Of a stretch of 49,681 nt of DNA, positions 32,868 to 41,335 are shown one piece after another (within the stretch, counting starts at the first letter, position 1; the number at the start of each line of letters is the position of its first letter). The stretch spans positions 1 through 49,681 of the forward strand of contig QAKH01000117.1 in assembly GCA_003343885.1 (NCBI GenBank), given 5' to 3'. This DNA is from Clostridiales bacterium. GTDB taxonomy: Bacteria > Bacillota > Clostridia > Oscillospirales > CAG-382. The notes under the pieces were generated by a model. It did not search any database. It saw only the letters and a program-made list of their open reading frames with translations, and was not told where the DNA came from. A program made the translations under genes and the position numbers.

Positions 32868-33169
32868 CACCCCTCACCGCCTTTCTCGGTTGGGTGGGCT
32901 ATCTTGGTTTCTCCAACCAAATCAAGCACCGCATTTAATATAGCTCTTTCAATAACACTTTGAATTGATGTTTTGTTTTCTGCAATAATCGGCATTTCAT
33001 CGAGCAAAGAAAAATCATAATATTGTGCTTCTTTTACTTCCCATTTTCCATCCCAAAACTGCACTTGATACCCTTTACTTACCCTTGCTTCTCTTTTGTG
33101 TGTATATGCTTTTCCTGTCTTGACAAAATAGCATTCTCTTGACACAAAAGGGTTTTTATAGATTTTCAT
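32867..33169 (-). CDS. Hypothetical phage protein
   Basis: 100 residues. The N-terminal half is beta-rich with aromatic pairs (VQFWDGKWEVKEAQYYDFSL); the C-terminal half is a helix (TSIQSVIERAILNAVLDLVG). Its ATG overlaps the preceding stop (ATGA) and its stop overlaps the next start, so it belongs to a coupled run of four small genes. I recognise no family. Confidence 0.5.
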   Translation of the reverse strand: MKIYKNPFVSRECYFVKTGKAYTHKREARVSKGYQVQFWDGKWEVKEAQYYDFSLLDEMPIIAENKTSIQSVIERAILNAVLDLVGETKIAHPTEKGGEG

Positions 33170-33480
33170 TTCCCCTCATCTTCCTTTCTCCGCCTTTCCT
33201 CATAAGCTCTTTGTTTCCAATAATTTCTTTTGCGCACGAGCCTGTTAACCGTCTGCGAAACGCTCTTGTCAATTTTCTTTTTCGCTCGTTCCTCTTCCTC
33301 AAACTGCGGACATTGTGTTACATTGTAAGAATATGCGTTTCTGTTTAATCCTTGAGCATTGTACTCAACCTTTTGCGCCGTCCAACCCTTGACAGGCTTG
33401 AAACATGCCGACCATGAGCATTTTCCGACACAATTTGCGCAATGTGAGCATATGCTTTTTGTAAAATTATAAGTGTTCAT
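33166..33480 (-). CDS. Small zinc-finger-like phage protein
   Basis: 104 residues from the ATG at 33480, which overlaps the ASCH gene stop (ATGA). The N-terminal half has SICSHCANCVGKCSWSACFK, then PVKGWTAQKV, a cysteine array (metal binding likely). The C-terminal third is a highly basic helix (VNRLVRKRNYWKQRAYEERR), which suggests nucleic-acid binding. It is common in Firmicutes phages between the ASCH protein and other small genes. Function unknown. Confidence 0.6.
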   Translation of the reverse strand: MNTYNFTKSICSHCANCVGKCSWSACFKPVKGWTAQKVEYNAQGLNRNAYSYNVTQCPQFEEEERAKKKIDKSVSQTVNRLVRKRNYWKQRAYEERRRKEDEGK

Positions 33481-34175
33481 CCAATCACACTTTCTACATA
33501 GCACCACGACCTCGGCGGTCTTGTTAAAGGTTTCGCTCCGTCACATACACAATTTTGCTCATTCGCAAGGCTCATTTGGTTTTTGCTTTTATGATATATA
33601 CACTGTTTACATTTAGAAGTTTCTTTATCTGTTAAACTTTCATCACATAAATTATAAAACTCGAATAACTCTTTCGGCTTGTCATAGATTACAAGATTTG
33701 ATATGTGCCAAAAATATGCCGTGTAATCTTCATCACCAAAATAAGCATTTATATCATCAAGCAACAAACAACCTTGTTCTTCCATAATCTTTAAGGCATT
33801 TGTTTCGTGCATAGGCATTTTACTGCCAGCAGGAGCAACGCTATAAGCCCATTCGCTTTCCGAAAATGAAAAATAATCTATCTTATCGCAAACAAACTCG
33901 CCTATGACTTTGCCACGGCAAGTATAAGCCATATAGTTATAATTTTCAGGTTGAACTGTTATGTTTGTATCATTTGGATTTTCCCAAAACAACAGATGAC
34001 CACGCTTATTTGATGTGTGTAAATACTTTCCCTTATAACTTGAAGTTGTGCAATATATATAACATTTAAACGGCGTTTCAAGTTTCGGCTTAGTTTTCCT
34101 GACCTCAATAGTTTTTTTTCCGTTTGCTATTAACTCACACCGTTTCGGTGCAATGCTCATCAAGACTGATTTCAC
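33477..34175 (-). CDS. ASCH/PUA-like domain protein
   Basis: 232 residues. VLMSIAPKRCELIANGKKTI, then EVRKTKPKLETPFKCYIYCT and CRGKVIGEFVCDKIDYFSFS match the ASCH fold of the PUA superfamily, which binds RNA or modified nucleotides. The C-terminal third (CKQCIYHKSK, then TRPPRSWCYVESVIG) adds a cysteine pair and a motif that is conserved in phage members. It probably handles RNA or a modified base; the ligand is unknown. Four-base overlap with the next small gene. Confidence 0.75.
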   Translation of the reverse strand: MKSVLMSIAPKRCELIANGKKTIEVRKTKPKLETPFKCYIYCTTSSYKGKYLHTSNKRGHLLFWENPNDTNITVQPENYNYMAYTCRGKVIGEFVCDKIDYFSFSESEWAYSVAPAGSKMPMHETNALKIMEEQGCLLLDDINAYFGDEDYTAYFWHISNLVIYDKPKELFEFYNLCDESLTDKETSKCKQCIYHKSKNQMSLANEQNCVCDGAKPLTRPPRSWCYVESVIG

Positions 34176-34196
34176 GGCTTATCCCTCTCTTTCTGA

Positions 34197-36038
34197 TCAG
34201 CTCTGCAACATCAAAAATTGTGTGTTTTCCGATAGGTAGTATGCCGGCTCACGCATTATTTTTTCGTACTTTTCCGCTCCCTGGAACTCATCGACAACCG
34301 CCTTTTCCTCGTCAGTCATTTCGGAATAATGCTTTTTTCCATAATTCGGAGGCAGCCAATTCTTATGCTGACTGCCAAAAATATTCAGTTTATCAAGTAA
34401 CCGTTCGTTCGTGAACTCTATGTGGCAAGTGCCTTTTTTGAAGAACGTCACCAAAAAATATTTACACGCAATCTTTTTGCTGATACTTCTGTTTTGTGCT
34501 GCCTTAAGAACTTCAAGCAAATTAATCTCTTCGGTCTCGCAATTATCAAGATAATTTAGCGCTTTTTCTATATCCGAAAGAACAGAATAAATATTGCTGA
34601 CGCTTATCGTATCCTCATATTTCCGATACCAATTGTCATAAGCGAAACAACCGTAAATTGGTATAATGACTTTTTTATTGATAAAATGCGCTTTGTTGCT
34701 TTTCCAGCCATTGTAAAAGTGAATGTTACTCTTGCACTCCGGATAATATGAATGTTCTGCCGACAGCTTGTCAAAGATTGATAATATCGTTGCCTCTACT
34801 CCCGATACGAGCGAATCCGCGATACGTTTCAAAACTTGCTGTATGTTAAACATCGAAAAGTCGTAGTCCGCCATTTCTTCAACTTTGCTCTCAAACTCTT
34901 CACGCAGGTTACTTGTTAGTTTGCCTGTAAACTGATCGTTTTTGAAAAAGCAATACCAATATTTCATTCTTACAGCTTTCAGATATTCGTTCACGTCTAC
35001 GCCCTGGTCATAGCTTCTTTCTCCGTAGGCCATCGTCAGAGTGATAATAGCCTCTGTGTACTTCATGCTCTCTTGCCGTTCTTTTTCAGTATCTCCGTAT
35101 GGGAGCTTGTTGAGAATTAGCGGTTTTATTGCTTCATACTCACGAATAAGGCGAAGCGTTGCTTTGACTTCAAAATTGTACTGATCTATCATCTGCTGAA
35201 TTGGGTTCGTATTTTCAAGCTCAGTACATTGCTGTTTTTCTTTCTTGATTTTCTCAGCCTTTTTCAAAGATTCAAAAAATATGCTTTCTTTCGGCTTGCC
35301 CGGAACCGTGACCTTTACAACCGCAACCTCGACATCTGTTTCTCGTTCGGCTGAGGAAAAGGCGTTTTTCATGTATTGCACCGTAGCTTCGTACTTGTTG
35401 AGTTTTGACATAAGAACTTTTCTGATGTTGCTGAAAGGGTTGCGAATTGTTTCTGCATTCAGAATACATATGATCTGACCGCCGTTCTCTTCTTGCAACT
35501 TCAATGCTTTCAGGAGATGCTCGGCTCCGCTATTGAACGGTGGATTCATAACTATTAGGTCATATCGTCTGTGAGTTATAAAGTTCAGAAAGTCATCTCC
35601 GACAATCCTCACGATTCCACTGTCGTACAGCGATTGAAGCCTTGATACACGGTACTGCTCGTCTTTGTCCTCGTCTGTCATTTGAGAAAAACTCATTTCA
35701 CGGTATTTTCTCACCGCATCGTCATACTCATTTGCTTTGCCGCCCATAAAGGTGTATGTAAGTATGCTCCTCAGGTTCGGGTCTATCTCCACGCAATCTA
35801 TGCTTTTTCTGTTGAAAACATCCCTACTATATATCCGATTGCTTTTACTGTGGTCATACATACTTTCAAGAATGCCAAATACAATGTTTCCTTTGCCGGC
35901 ACTCGGTTCAAGCACGGTTGACACAAAATCCCACTCAACATCTTCAAGGATTTTTTTAACGAGTTCTGGAGGAGTCGGGTAAAACCCGACATCCTCTTGA
36001 ACATACGATACTATGTTATTCTTCATTGCCGTCACCAT
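34197..36038 (-). CDS. DNA methyltransferase with DUF4942 domain
   Basis: 613 residues. The N-terminal 230 residues are a class I SAM-dependent methyltransferase: TVLEPSAGKGNIVFGILESM (motif I), VEIDPNLRSIL and the catalytic NPPF in LIVMNPPFNSGAEHLLKAL, which indicates N6-adenine or N4-cytosine DNA methylation. The C-terminal half is the long DUF4942-like region (QQMIDQYN-type start, TMAYGERSYDQGVDVNEYLK, WLPPNYGKKHYSEMTDEE near the end). It overlaps the upstream ParB gene by 23 bases. Protection from host restriction is the likely role. Confidence 0.85.
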   Translation of the reverse strand: MVTAMKNNIVSYVQEDVGFYPTPPELVKKILEDVEWDFVSTVLEPSAGKGNIVFGILESMYDHSKSNRIYSRDVFNRKSIDCVEIDPNLRSILTYTFMGGKANEYDDAVRKYREMSFSQMTDEDKDEQYRVSRLQSLYDSGIVRIVGDDFLNFITHRRYDLIVMNPPFNSGAEHLLKALKLQEENGGQIICILNAETIRNPFSNIRKVLMSKLNKYEATVQYMKNAFSSAERETDVEVAVVKVTVPGKPKESIFFESLKKAEKIKKEKQQCTELENTNPIQQMIDQYNFEVKATLRLIREYEAIKPLILNKLPYGDTEKERQESMKYTEAIITLTMAYGERSYDQGVDVNEYLKAVRMKYWYCFFKNDQFTGKLTSNLREEFESKVEEMADYDFSMFNIQQVLKRIADSLVSGVEATILSIFDKLSAEHSYYPECKSNIHFYNGWKSNKAHFINKKVIIPIYGCFAYDNWYRKYEDTISVSNIYSVLSDIEKALNYLDNCETEEINLLEVLKAAQNRSISKKIACKYFLVTFFKKGTCHIEFTNERLLDKLNIFGSQHKNWLPPNYGKKHYSEMTDEEKAVVDEFQGAEKYEKIMREPAYYLSENTQFLMLQS

Positions 36039-37578
36039 GCATTTCTAACAGTTCAGACACTAAGTCATCAACGGCGATATCATCTTCATCCGCTTCATCA
36101 TCAATATCCTCTTTCTGATTTTCTTCAACCACAGAAGCTTCGGCGTTTTCGTCATCTGATTCTTCTTTGTAGAACAATTCGCTTGTACCGTTTTGCAGTT
36201 CGATTTCTTCATCAGACATTTCATATCCGAGTGTTTTGAGAAATTTGTATATATTATCAAGATTTTCGTTTTGAGCATATTTGCCATAGTAATCGTAATA
36301 GTTTTCTCTGTCATCGTCACCGGTACCGGCATAGGCAGCACACAAAACAGCGAACTCAGGAGAAGCATCAATTTCAGTTGTAAGGTCGACTTGCTCATCT
36401 TCCACACAAAATGCCATACAAAAGGTTTCTTCGTTGGCATACAAGTCAGCACAATAGCGATTTTTCACCAAAAATACCGCAATTTCCTTTAAGCGCTTTT
36501 TTGCTTCGGTTTTAGAAAAGGTTTTGATAAAGTTTAAGCGAAGCTCAAAAGCTCTTTTGCTTGCTTCTGCCAATACTTTTTTTGCGTTTTCTCGCAGTTC
36601 TTGCAGCTTCTTTTGCTCGGCTATTTCGGCAGTATCTTTTTCCGGCTTTTCTTTGTAAACATAAAGAGAGCCGTAGCTGATTTCATAGTAATACTGTACT
36701 TCCGCATCAAGCGCATCGAGCTTGGCGAGTTCATCGTCTTTTGACGAGTAGATATATTCGACTCGATTAAAGCGATTCCACTTATCTGCTTGACTCGGAA
36801 TTTCCAGGAAACCTCGCTTTTCCGCTTCGTCCTTGAAGCGTTTTTCTCGCTCGGCTTTTTCTTGGTTGCTAATAGCGATACGATAGCTGTTCTCAAAGTT
36901 ATTTGTGCCGATATCTGCAAGTACTTTATTTCGCACTTTTATATCGGTTATTTTGTTTAGCCTATCAAGGTCATGGAACGAGAGTTGTCTACCGGAAGCT
37001 TTTTTTAATGCTTCTTGATCAAGCTCCATCAGCTTTACTCTGCGACGTACAGTCGTTTGAGAGAATCCGGTCTTTTCGGAAATCGTTTCGACTGTTTCAC
37101 CAAAATCAAGCATCATCTGCATTCCCTTTGCCTGCTCGTAGACCGTCAGATCAGACCGCTGCATATTTTCGAGAAGCATAGTTGCTACCTGCTCCTGCGA
37201 TGTGAGATCCACAATCACGCATGGCAGTTCAGTAAGACCTGCGAGCTTTGCCGCCGCCATTCGTCTGTGCCCGATGATTACTGTGTAGCCATCTGCAGAC
37301 TTTTCCTTTGTATGCATGCGATTCATTTTTTTTCGAAGCTCTTCGCTCGGATTGGTGTCGTATTGTTCGGAAATTGATTGCCATTCTTCGTGCGTCATAT
37401 AATGACCGGGAACAACTGTCAAGTTCTGCATTACACCCTTGATTTTGATACTTTCTGCAAGTTCCGTGAGGTCGCCGAGGTCCTTTCGTGGGTTATCCGG
37501 ATGCGGATAAAGGTTATCAATTGCTATGTATACAAGATTGTTCTTGCCCTCATTTACTTTGTTCATAATTTCGCTCAT
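36016..37578 (-). CDS. ParB-family protein
   Basis: 520 residues. The N-terminal domain has the full ParB set: YIAIDNLYPHPDNPRKDLGD, IIGHRRMAAAKLAGLTELPC (GHRR), and TMLLENMQRSDLTVYEQAKG (ENxQR), followed by a helix-turn-helix (VETISEKTGFSQTTVRRRVK). The long C-terminal half is acidic and coiled-coil-rich. It is coupled to the methyltransferase, a pair common in Firmicutes phages. Unlike the two ParB-like proteins of the late cassette, this one keeps the CTP-binding motifs of true ParB. Confidence 0.85.
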   Translation of the reverse strand: MSEIMNKVNEGKNNLVYIAIDNLYPHPDNPRKDLGDLTELAESIKIKGVMQNLTVVPGHYMTHEEWQSISEQYDTNPSEELRKKMNRMHTKEKSADGYTVIIGHRRMAAAKLAGLTELPCVIVDLTSQEQVATMLLENMQRSDLTVYEQAKGMQMMLDFGETVETISEKTGFSQTTVRRRVKLMELDQEALKKASGRQLSFHDLDRLNKITDIKVRNKVLADIGTNNFENSYRIAISNQEKAEREKRFKDEAEKRGFLEIPSQADKWNRFNRVEYIYSSKDDELAKLDALDAEVQYYYEISYGSLYVYKEKPEKDTAEIAEQKKLQELRENAKKVLAEASKRAFELRLNFIKTFSKTEAKKRLKEIAVFLVKNRYCADLYANEETFCMAFCVEDEQVDLTTEIDASPEFAVLCAAYAGTGDDDRENYYDYYGKYAQNENLDNIYKFLKTLGYEMSDEEIELQNGTSELFYKEESDDENAEASVVEENQKEDIDDEADEDDIAVDDLVSELLEMHGDGNEE

Positions 37579-37602
37579 AATATTTGCTCCTTTGATTTTT
37601 TA

Positions 37603-38019
37603 TTATTCGTCTCTAAAGCCGTAAATGATTATATCTGTACGAGGCTGATCTGAATAAAATTTCCGAACCTGCGCGTCCACTATGCATTTGTCATCGTCGT
37701 AAGCAATGCCGTTCAGAGCGTCGGCAACAAGCTTGCCGATATTATCCCAGTCGGGCTTAACGGTCGGACGGATAAATCCGGAAAGCATCTTGCTTCGCCT
37801 GTCCTTCGACGTCTTTTTCGGGATTTTCATATACGCGATTATCCTGATGTCTATGTATGTATCTTTCGGAAAACGAAACGCTCCGCATTGCTCTTTGTAC
37901 GCCCAGGCAATCAATTGCTCATGCTGTTTGGTTTCCGCCGGCGTGTAAGTTGTGTATCCGTTGTGCCTGGGGCGCTGTTTTCCGAACGGGTCGCCTTTGA
38001 CGGTAAATTTAATTTTCAT
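37603..38019 (-). CDS. RusA-like Holliday junction resolvase
   Basis: 138 residues. FTVKGDPFGKQRPRHNGYT, RPTVKPDWDNIGKLVADAL (with the catalytic Asp residues) and IAYDDDKCIVDAQVRKFYSD match the RusA endodeoxyribonuclease family. It resolves recombination or replication junctions before packaging. It overlaps the start of the helicase-loader gene by 11 bases. Confidence 0.9.
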   Translation of the reverse strand: MKIKFTVKGDPFGKQRPRHNGYTTYTPAETKQHEQLIAWAYKEQCGAFRFPKDTYIDIRIIAYMKIPKKTSKDRRSKMLSGFIRPTVKPDWDNIGKLVADALNGIAYDDDKCIVDAQVRKFYSDQPRTDIIIYGFRDE

Positions 38020-38611
38020 ACGGATTTATCAAACTCCAATACTTGTTTTTTACCGGCGCTGTCGGCAAGACAGCGGTATGCTCACTTATAAGTCTTTGCT
38101 CTGCGGTCTTAACCGCCGCCGGTAACATTGCCGATTCCATTTCACGCTTATATTCAGGCGTGTAATGTTCCAGAAAAGTCTGCCGGTCTTGTCCGTTTTT
38201 GTAGCCGTAGTACTGTCCGCGGCTCATTTCGTTCAATGTTGCCCATCCAATATCTGATACCACTTTCGCCACTAGCGGAGGAAACGCGTCGTATAAATCA
38301 TCGTCGCTAAAACCAAAACTCGTGAATTTTGAGTCTATCATCTGTTTTGCTACAAGCGTCCAGGCAACGTCCGGAGGAACGAGGTCGGGATTTTGCAGAG
38401 TGACCATGTTCTCTCTTATCTCCGCAATGCTTGGTGGCCATTTGTTGCAGGCTATGTGTTTCATCACGGCTGTTTTTACAATCTCAGGATTATCCTCACC
38501 GAAAAAAGCCAACCACGCTGTCACCATGCCCGGAACGCTATCTTCTTTGATTCGGTCCGGGTATGCCATCACGATAACCGTTATAACGTCAAGCACTTCC
38601 GCTTTTGTCAT
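38009..38611 (-). CDS. Replicative helicase loader (G39P-like)
   Basis: 200 residues. The N-terminal helical domain (DVITVIVMAYPDRIKEDSVP, then KWPPSIAEIRENM) is typical of the G39P-type helicase loader/inhibitor family. The C-terminal part is less ordered (MLPAAVKTAEQRLISEHTAV). It loads the host or phage helicase onto the origin. Its start overlaps the replisome organizer stop (ATGA), so the two are coupled. Confidence 0.8.
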   Translation of the reverse strand: MTKAEVLDVITVIVMAYPDRIKEDSVPGMVTAWLAFFGEDNPEIVKTAVMKHIACNKWPPSIAEIRENMVTLQNPDLVPPDVAWTLVAKQMIDSKFTSFGFSDDDLYDAFPPLVAKVVSDIGWATLNEMSRGQYYGYKNGQDRQTFLEHYTPEYKREMESAMLPAAVKTAEQRLISEHTAVLPTAPVKNKYWSLINPYEN

Positions 38612-39510
38612 TCTCCCATCTCCCTTCTCATTTTTTCAAGCACTCCGAGTGCCCCTGCCTGTTGTGTGTTGCCCCTGCGATTATCGTATTTATGCTCCAA
38701 CACCTTCGCCATATTCGTAGGCTTCATCAGCCAGTCAAAATCAGCGTTCCAGTTGCGGTCGTTCTGCCCTTTCAAAAAATCGCTTTGTTCAGCAATCTTA
38801 AATAATTCTTTGAATGTATCAATGTCCTTGTATTTTCTCCATCTGGCGGCGACAGCTGTTTTTCTGTTGCCGTCGATAGATTTAATTTTAGGATATGAAA
38901 TACATATAGAATTATATAGATTCTGTATATCTGTAAAAGGACATCGTGACTTCTCTTCCTCCGCTTGCGGAGTTGCATCCGTAGTATTAGTAATAATATT
39001 ATTAATAGAATATCTATTATCTTTATCTCTATACTCTTTATCTCTAATATCTATAGACACATTTTGAGACACATCGTCGGACACATCACTGGACACAATG
39101 TGTCCACCCCCGGAGGGGAGAGCGGCGTTTTGTGCCGCTCTCATTCTGCGATTTTTTTCTGCGTAATCGGTCTCACTGCCGACGAGATTGTCGTGGTCTG
39201 TAAGCACAAGTGTTCCGTCCTTATCCTCGTATATCAGCCCTAAGTTTTTATACAGTCCGAGTGCTATCCTTATCGTGTCGGTAGAAAACCACTTGCAATC
39301 CCTCTCGATTTTTTCAACGTCGTAAGGTATGATGATCTCTCCAATTTGTCGGGATAATCTTCCCTCAGTATTTATCGTCTTAAGGCAGAGTGTTTGGTAC
39401 AACACAACGTAGTTTGCTCCGTTCGGCAGACTCATCAGATAATCGACAGTGTCGGAGGACATAAACGATTCTTTAAGTTTTATCCAGTAAAATCGTTTAC
39501 CGGTTGCCAT
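38608..39510 (-). CDS. Replisome organizer / DnaD-like replication initiator
   Basis: 300 residues. The N-terminal winged helix (RFYWIKLKESFMSSDTVDYL, then RQIGEIIIPYDVEKIERDCK) is the phage replisome organizer domain. The middle is a low-complexity stretch encoded by AT-rich and iterated DNA, including VSSDVSDDVSQNVSIDIRDK. The C-terminus (WNADFDWLMKPTNMAKVLEH) is DnaD-like. It binds the origin and recruits the loader and helicase. Proteins of this kind usually carry the origin in their own gene. Confidence 0.85.
   Translation of the reverse strand: MATGKRFYWIKLKESFMSSDTVDYLMSLPNGANYVVLYQTLCLKTINTEGRLSRQIGEIIIPYDVEKIERDCKWFSTDTIRIALGLYKNLGLIYEDKDGTLVLTDHDNLVGSETDYAEKNRRMRAAQNAALPSGGGHIVSSDVSDDVSQNVSIDIRDKEYRDKDNRYSINNIITNTTDATPQAEEEKSRCPFTDIQNLYNSICISYPKIKSIDGNRKTAVAARWRKYKDIDTFKELFKIAEQSDFLKGQNDRNWNADFDWLMKPTNMAKVLEHKYDNRRGNTQQAGALGVLEKMRREMGE
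38985..39097. other. Candidate origin of replication: iterons beside an AT-rich stretch
   Basis: GACACA occurs at 39056, 39068, 39080 and 39092, four copies with exact 12-bp spacing. They are followed (38985-39055) by about 70 bp of nearly pure A/T plus two copies of CTTTATCTCTA at 39021-39031 and 39036-39046. This is the layout of iterons next to a DNA-unwinding element. It lies inside the replisome organizer gene, as in other phages with in-gene origins. The repeats also encode VSxD units, so part of the periodicity may be protein-driven. Confidence 0.6.
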
Positions 39511-39522
39511 TTATCTCACCTC

Positions 39523-39960
39523 TCAGAACGGTAAATCATCTTCCGGCCCGATTTCTATGTAATTTCCTTCCGGCACACTGGGAGCTGCCACTGTCGGTTG
39601 ATAATTCGTCGGTGCAGCTGCTCCGGCGGAGCTTTTGCTCTCTACAAAATGCGCTTCGCTTGCGATTACTTCCGTCGTATATCTTTTTTGCCCTGACTGG
39701 TCAGTCCAGGATCTGACTTGTATCGCTCCGACGATCATAATCGCAGAGCCTTTTGAAAAGTAATTTGTTATAAATTCCGCTGTGCTTCGCCACGCAACAC
39801 AATTTATAAAATCTGCCTGCTGTTCGCCGCCGTCCTTGGGCTTTTGCCTGTTTACCGCAACTGTAAAAGTTATTACCGGTATGCCGCTCGGCGTCGCCTT
39901 CAGTTCCGGATCCGCCGTCAGTCGTCCGGCAAGTATGCATTTATTGAAATTTAAACTCAT
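39523..39960 (-). CDS. ssb: Single-stranded DNA-binding protein
   Basis: 145 residues. NKCILAGRLTADPELKATPS, FINCVAWRSTAEFITNYFSK and GSAIMIVGAIQVRSWTDQSG form the OB-fold, and the tail ends in DDLPF, the acidic tip that binds partner proteins. It protects single strands in replication and recombination. It overlaps the small gene upstream by four bases and is part of the recombination cluster. Confidence 0.95.
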   Translation of the reverse strand: MSLNFNKCILAGRLTADPELKATPSGIPVITFTVAVNRQKPKDGGEQQADFINCVAWRSTAEFITNYFSKGSAIMIVGAIQVRSWTDQSGQKRYTTEVIASEAHFVESKSSAGAAAPTNYQPTVAAPSVPEGNYIEIGPEDDLPF

Positions 39961-40151
39961 ATCTCCGCCTCTTCCTTTTCAAACGGAGGAAGATAATCTC
40001 CGACAATAGGTCGAATTGACTCTAACTCATACGATTTTTTGAATGATAAGAATCTGCAAACCGCATTCAAGAGGGATTCAGCTTTTAAAAGTTGGTCATA
40101 ACGTGCTATTGGTATTTCGACTGTATTTTGGTTTTTGTTGTAATTTTGCAT
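39957..40151 (-). CDS. Small hypothetical protein in the replication region
   Basis: 64 residues. A basic N-terminus (MQNYNKNQNTVEIPIARYDQ) precedes a helical stretch (LLKAESLLNAVCRFLSF) and an acidic end. It lies between the NinB-like protein and SSB. I recognise no family; the size and coupling suggest an accessory recombination or replication factor. Confidence 0.5.
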   Translation of the reverse strand: MQNYNKNQNTVEIPIARYDQLLKAESLLNAVCRFLSFKKSYELESIRPIVGDYLPPFEKEEAEI

Positions 40152-40154
40152 AAT

Positions 40155-40724
40155 TTACCCCTTTTCTTTTGGTATCTGTTCCCAAAGTGATTTCATTTTT
40201 TCGATTTGTTCCGGCGTTTCCGTCGGGATTCCAAGTTCCTGCGCGTCCTGCACCAGATTATCAATCAGACGCGACATCTGCTTTGTGTTGTACTGTGATG
40301 AGCCATAATAGCAGCGTATGGTAACTTTTTCTCCGTCTGGAGAAAAGTCGACTTGTTCCGTCACCCAACCTGTGCCGAGCATTTCCCATGCCGTTCTTAT
40401 CGTCTTTGCGTCATCCGGCGGTAGATTTTCAAAATCACGGTATACGCCTATGTTTCGGATTGATTCTCGGTACACCGTTTCTTTCGTCATCTTAACATCA
40501 TCATCTGCCAGCTTGTCCGCAATTTTGCCGCACAATATCCAACAGTAGGCGTTCGCATCAAGTGACCGTTTCTCTCTGTGTCTTTTTATCTCAATATCGA
40601 CATCATAGTCTTTGAGACTGTCAAATTCCTCGCTGTAATCGGTTCGGGTGGCGAACGATATAATTTGTTCGCCATTCCGCCCGAAAACAATGTCTTTCAG
40701 TTTGCCTATCATCCGGTAATCCAC
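40155..40724 (-). CDS. NinB-like recombination protein
   Basis: 189 residues. DYDVDIEIKRHREKRSLDAN, then AYCWILCGKIADKL and a C-terminal CYYGSSQYNTKQMSRLIDNL with GIPTETPEQIEKM is the conserved pattern of NinB/Orf-like proteins in Firmicutes phages. Lambda Orf (NinB) supports RecBCD-independent recombination by binding single strands and SSB. It sits between the exonuclease and SSB genes, consistent with that. Confidence 0.7.
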   Translation of the reverse strand: MDYRMIGKLKDIVFGRNGEQIISFATRTDYSEEFDSLKDYDVDIEIKRHREKRSLDANAYCWILCGKIADKLADDDVKMTKETVYRESIRNIGVYRDFENLPPDDAKTIRTAWEMLGTGWVTEQVDFSPDGEKVTIRCYYGSSQYNTKQMSRLIDNLVQDAQELGIPTETPEQIEKMKSLWEQIPKEKG

Positions 40725-41335
40725 TTTTCTTTGTATATGTCCATCAACCGCATCGCTTCAAGCGAACAGAGAAACTCTTTGACTATTTCACCTAATGGTC
40801 TTGTATTTGCTCTGGTATATGTTTCAGTATACAAATCCTCTCCATCTGAGACGAGGTAGGTGAACTTTTTCGCTTCCGGTACCAAGTATAAATATGTCGG
40901 ATGCTGAGAGGAATCGAGATACTTGCCCGGAAGTTCTGCCGACGAGAAACTTTTGTTGCTGAATTTTACGTCGAAAATCGTACCCGCTTTCAGCGCGTCC
41001 AGAATGCCGTACACGTGGATATGCGTTGAGCCTATAAACAACTCGCGCGACGCTTTAACTTGCGTTGGCGCCCCTTTTATTATTGTTGCAACTACCTTTA
41101 TACCTTTTTCCCACTTCATGGCGGACGGCAGAGACGTTGTTTGCGCTCCCGACGCGAATCTGTACACCTCATTTTCAAAATCGATACCGTTCTGCATTTC
41201 AGGCGTTGACTCTTTCGGTATGCGGTTGAGGGTACTCAGAAAATCATTGTACGCATCTTCCTCGCACGACTCGTAGCATGAGTACAAGTAATTCCATGAC
41301 GCTATCAAGGAATGCGTGATAAGGTAACTGCTCAT
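40709..41335 (-). CDS. PD-(D/E)XK exonuclease (RecB/Cas4-like nuclease)
   Basis: 208 residues. Active-site residues are visible as an acidic FENEVY near 53-58, YGILDALKAGTIFDVKFSNK (Asp113, then Asp122-x-Lys124) and a QHPTYLY motif (144-150). This matches small RecB/Cas4-like phage exonucleases paired with annealing proteins. Its ATG shares one base with the Sak4-like stop (TAATG), so the two are coupled. Confidence 0.85.
   Translation of the reverse strand: MSSYLITHSLIASWNYLYSCYESCEEDAYNDFLSTLNRIPKESTPEMQNGIDFENEVYRFASGAQTTSLPSAMKWEKGIKVVATIIKGAPTQVKASRELFIGSTHIHVYGILDALKAGTIFDVKFSNKSFSSAELPGKYLDSSQHPTYLYLVPEAKKFTYLVSDGEDLYTETYTRANTRPLGEIVKEFLCSLEAMRLMDIYKEKWITG

Noticed and set aside
38393..39067. 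Plus-strand open frame of 224 codons over the helicase loader and replisome organizer genes
   Set aside because: It covers two genes antisense, including their AT-rich linker, and has neither initiation signal nor protein-like composition.
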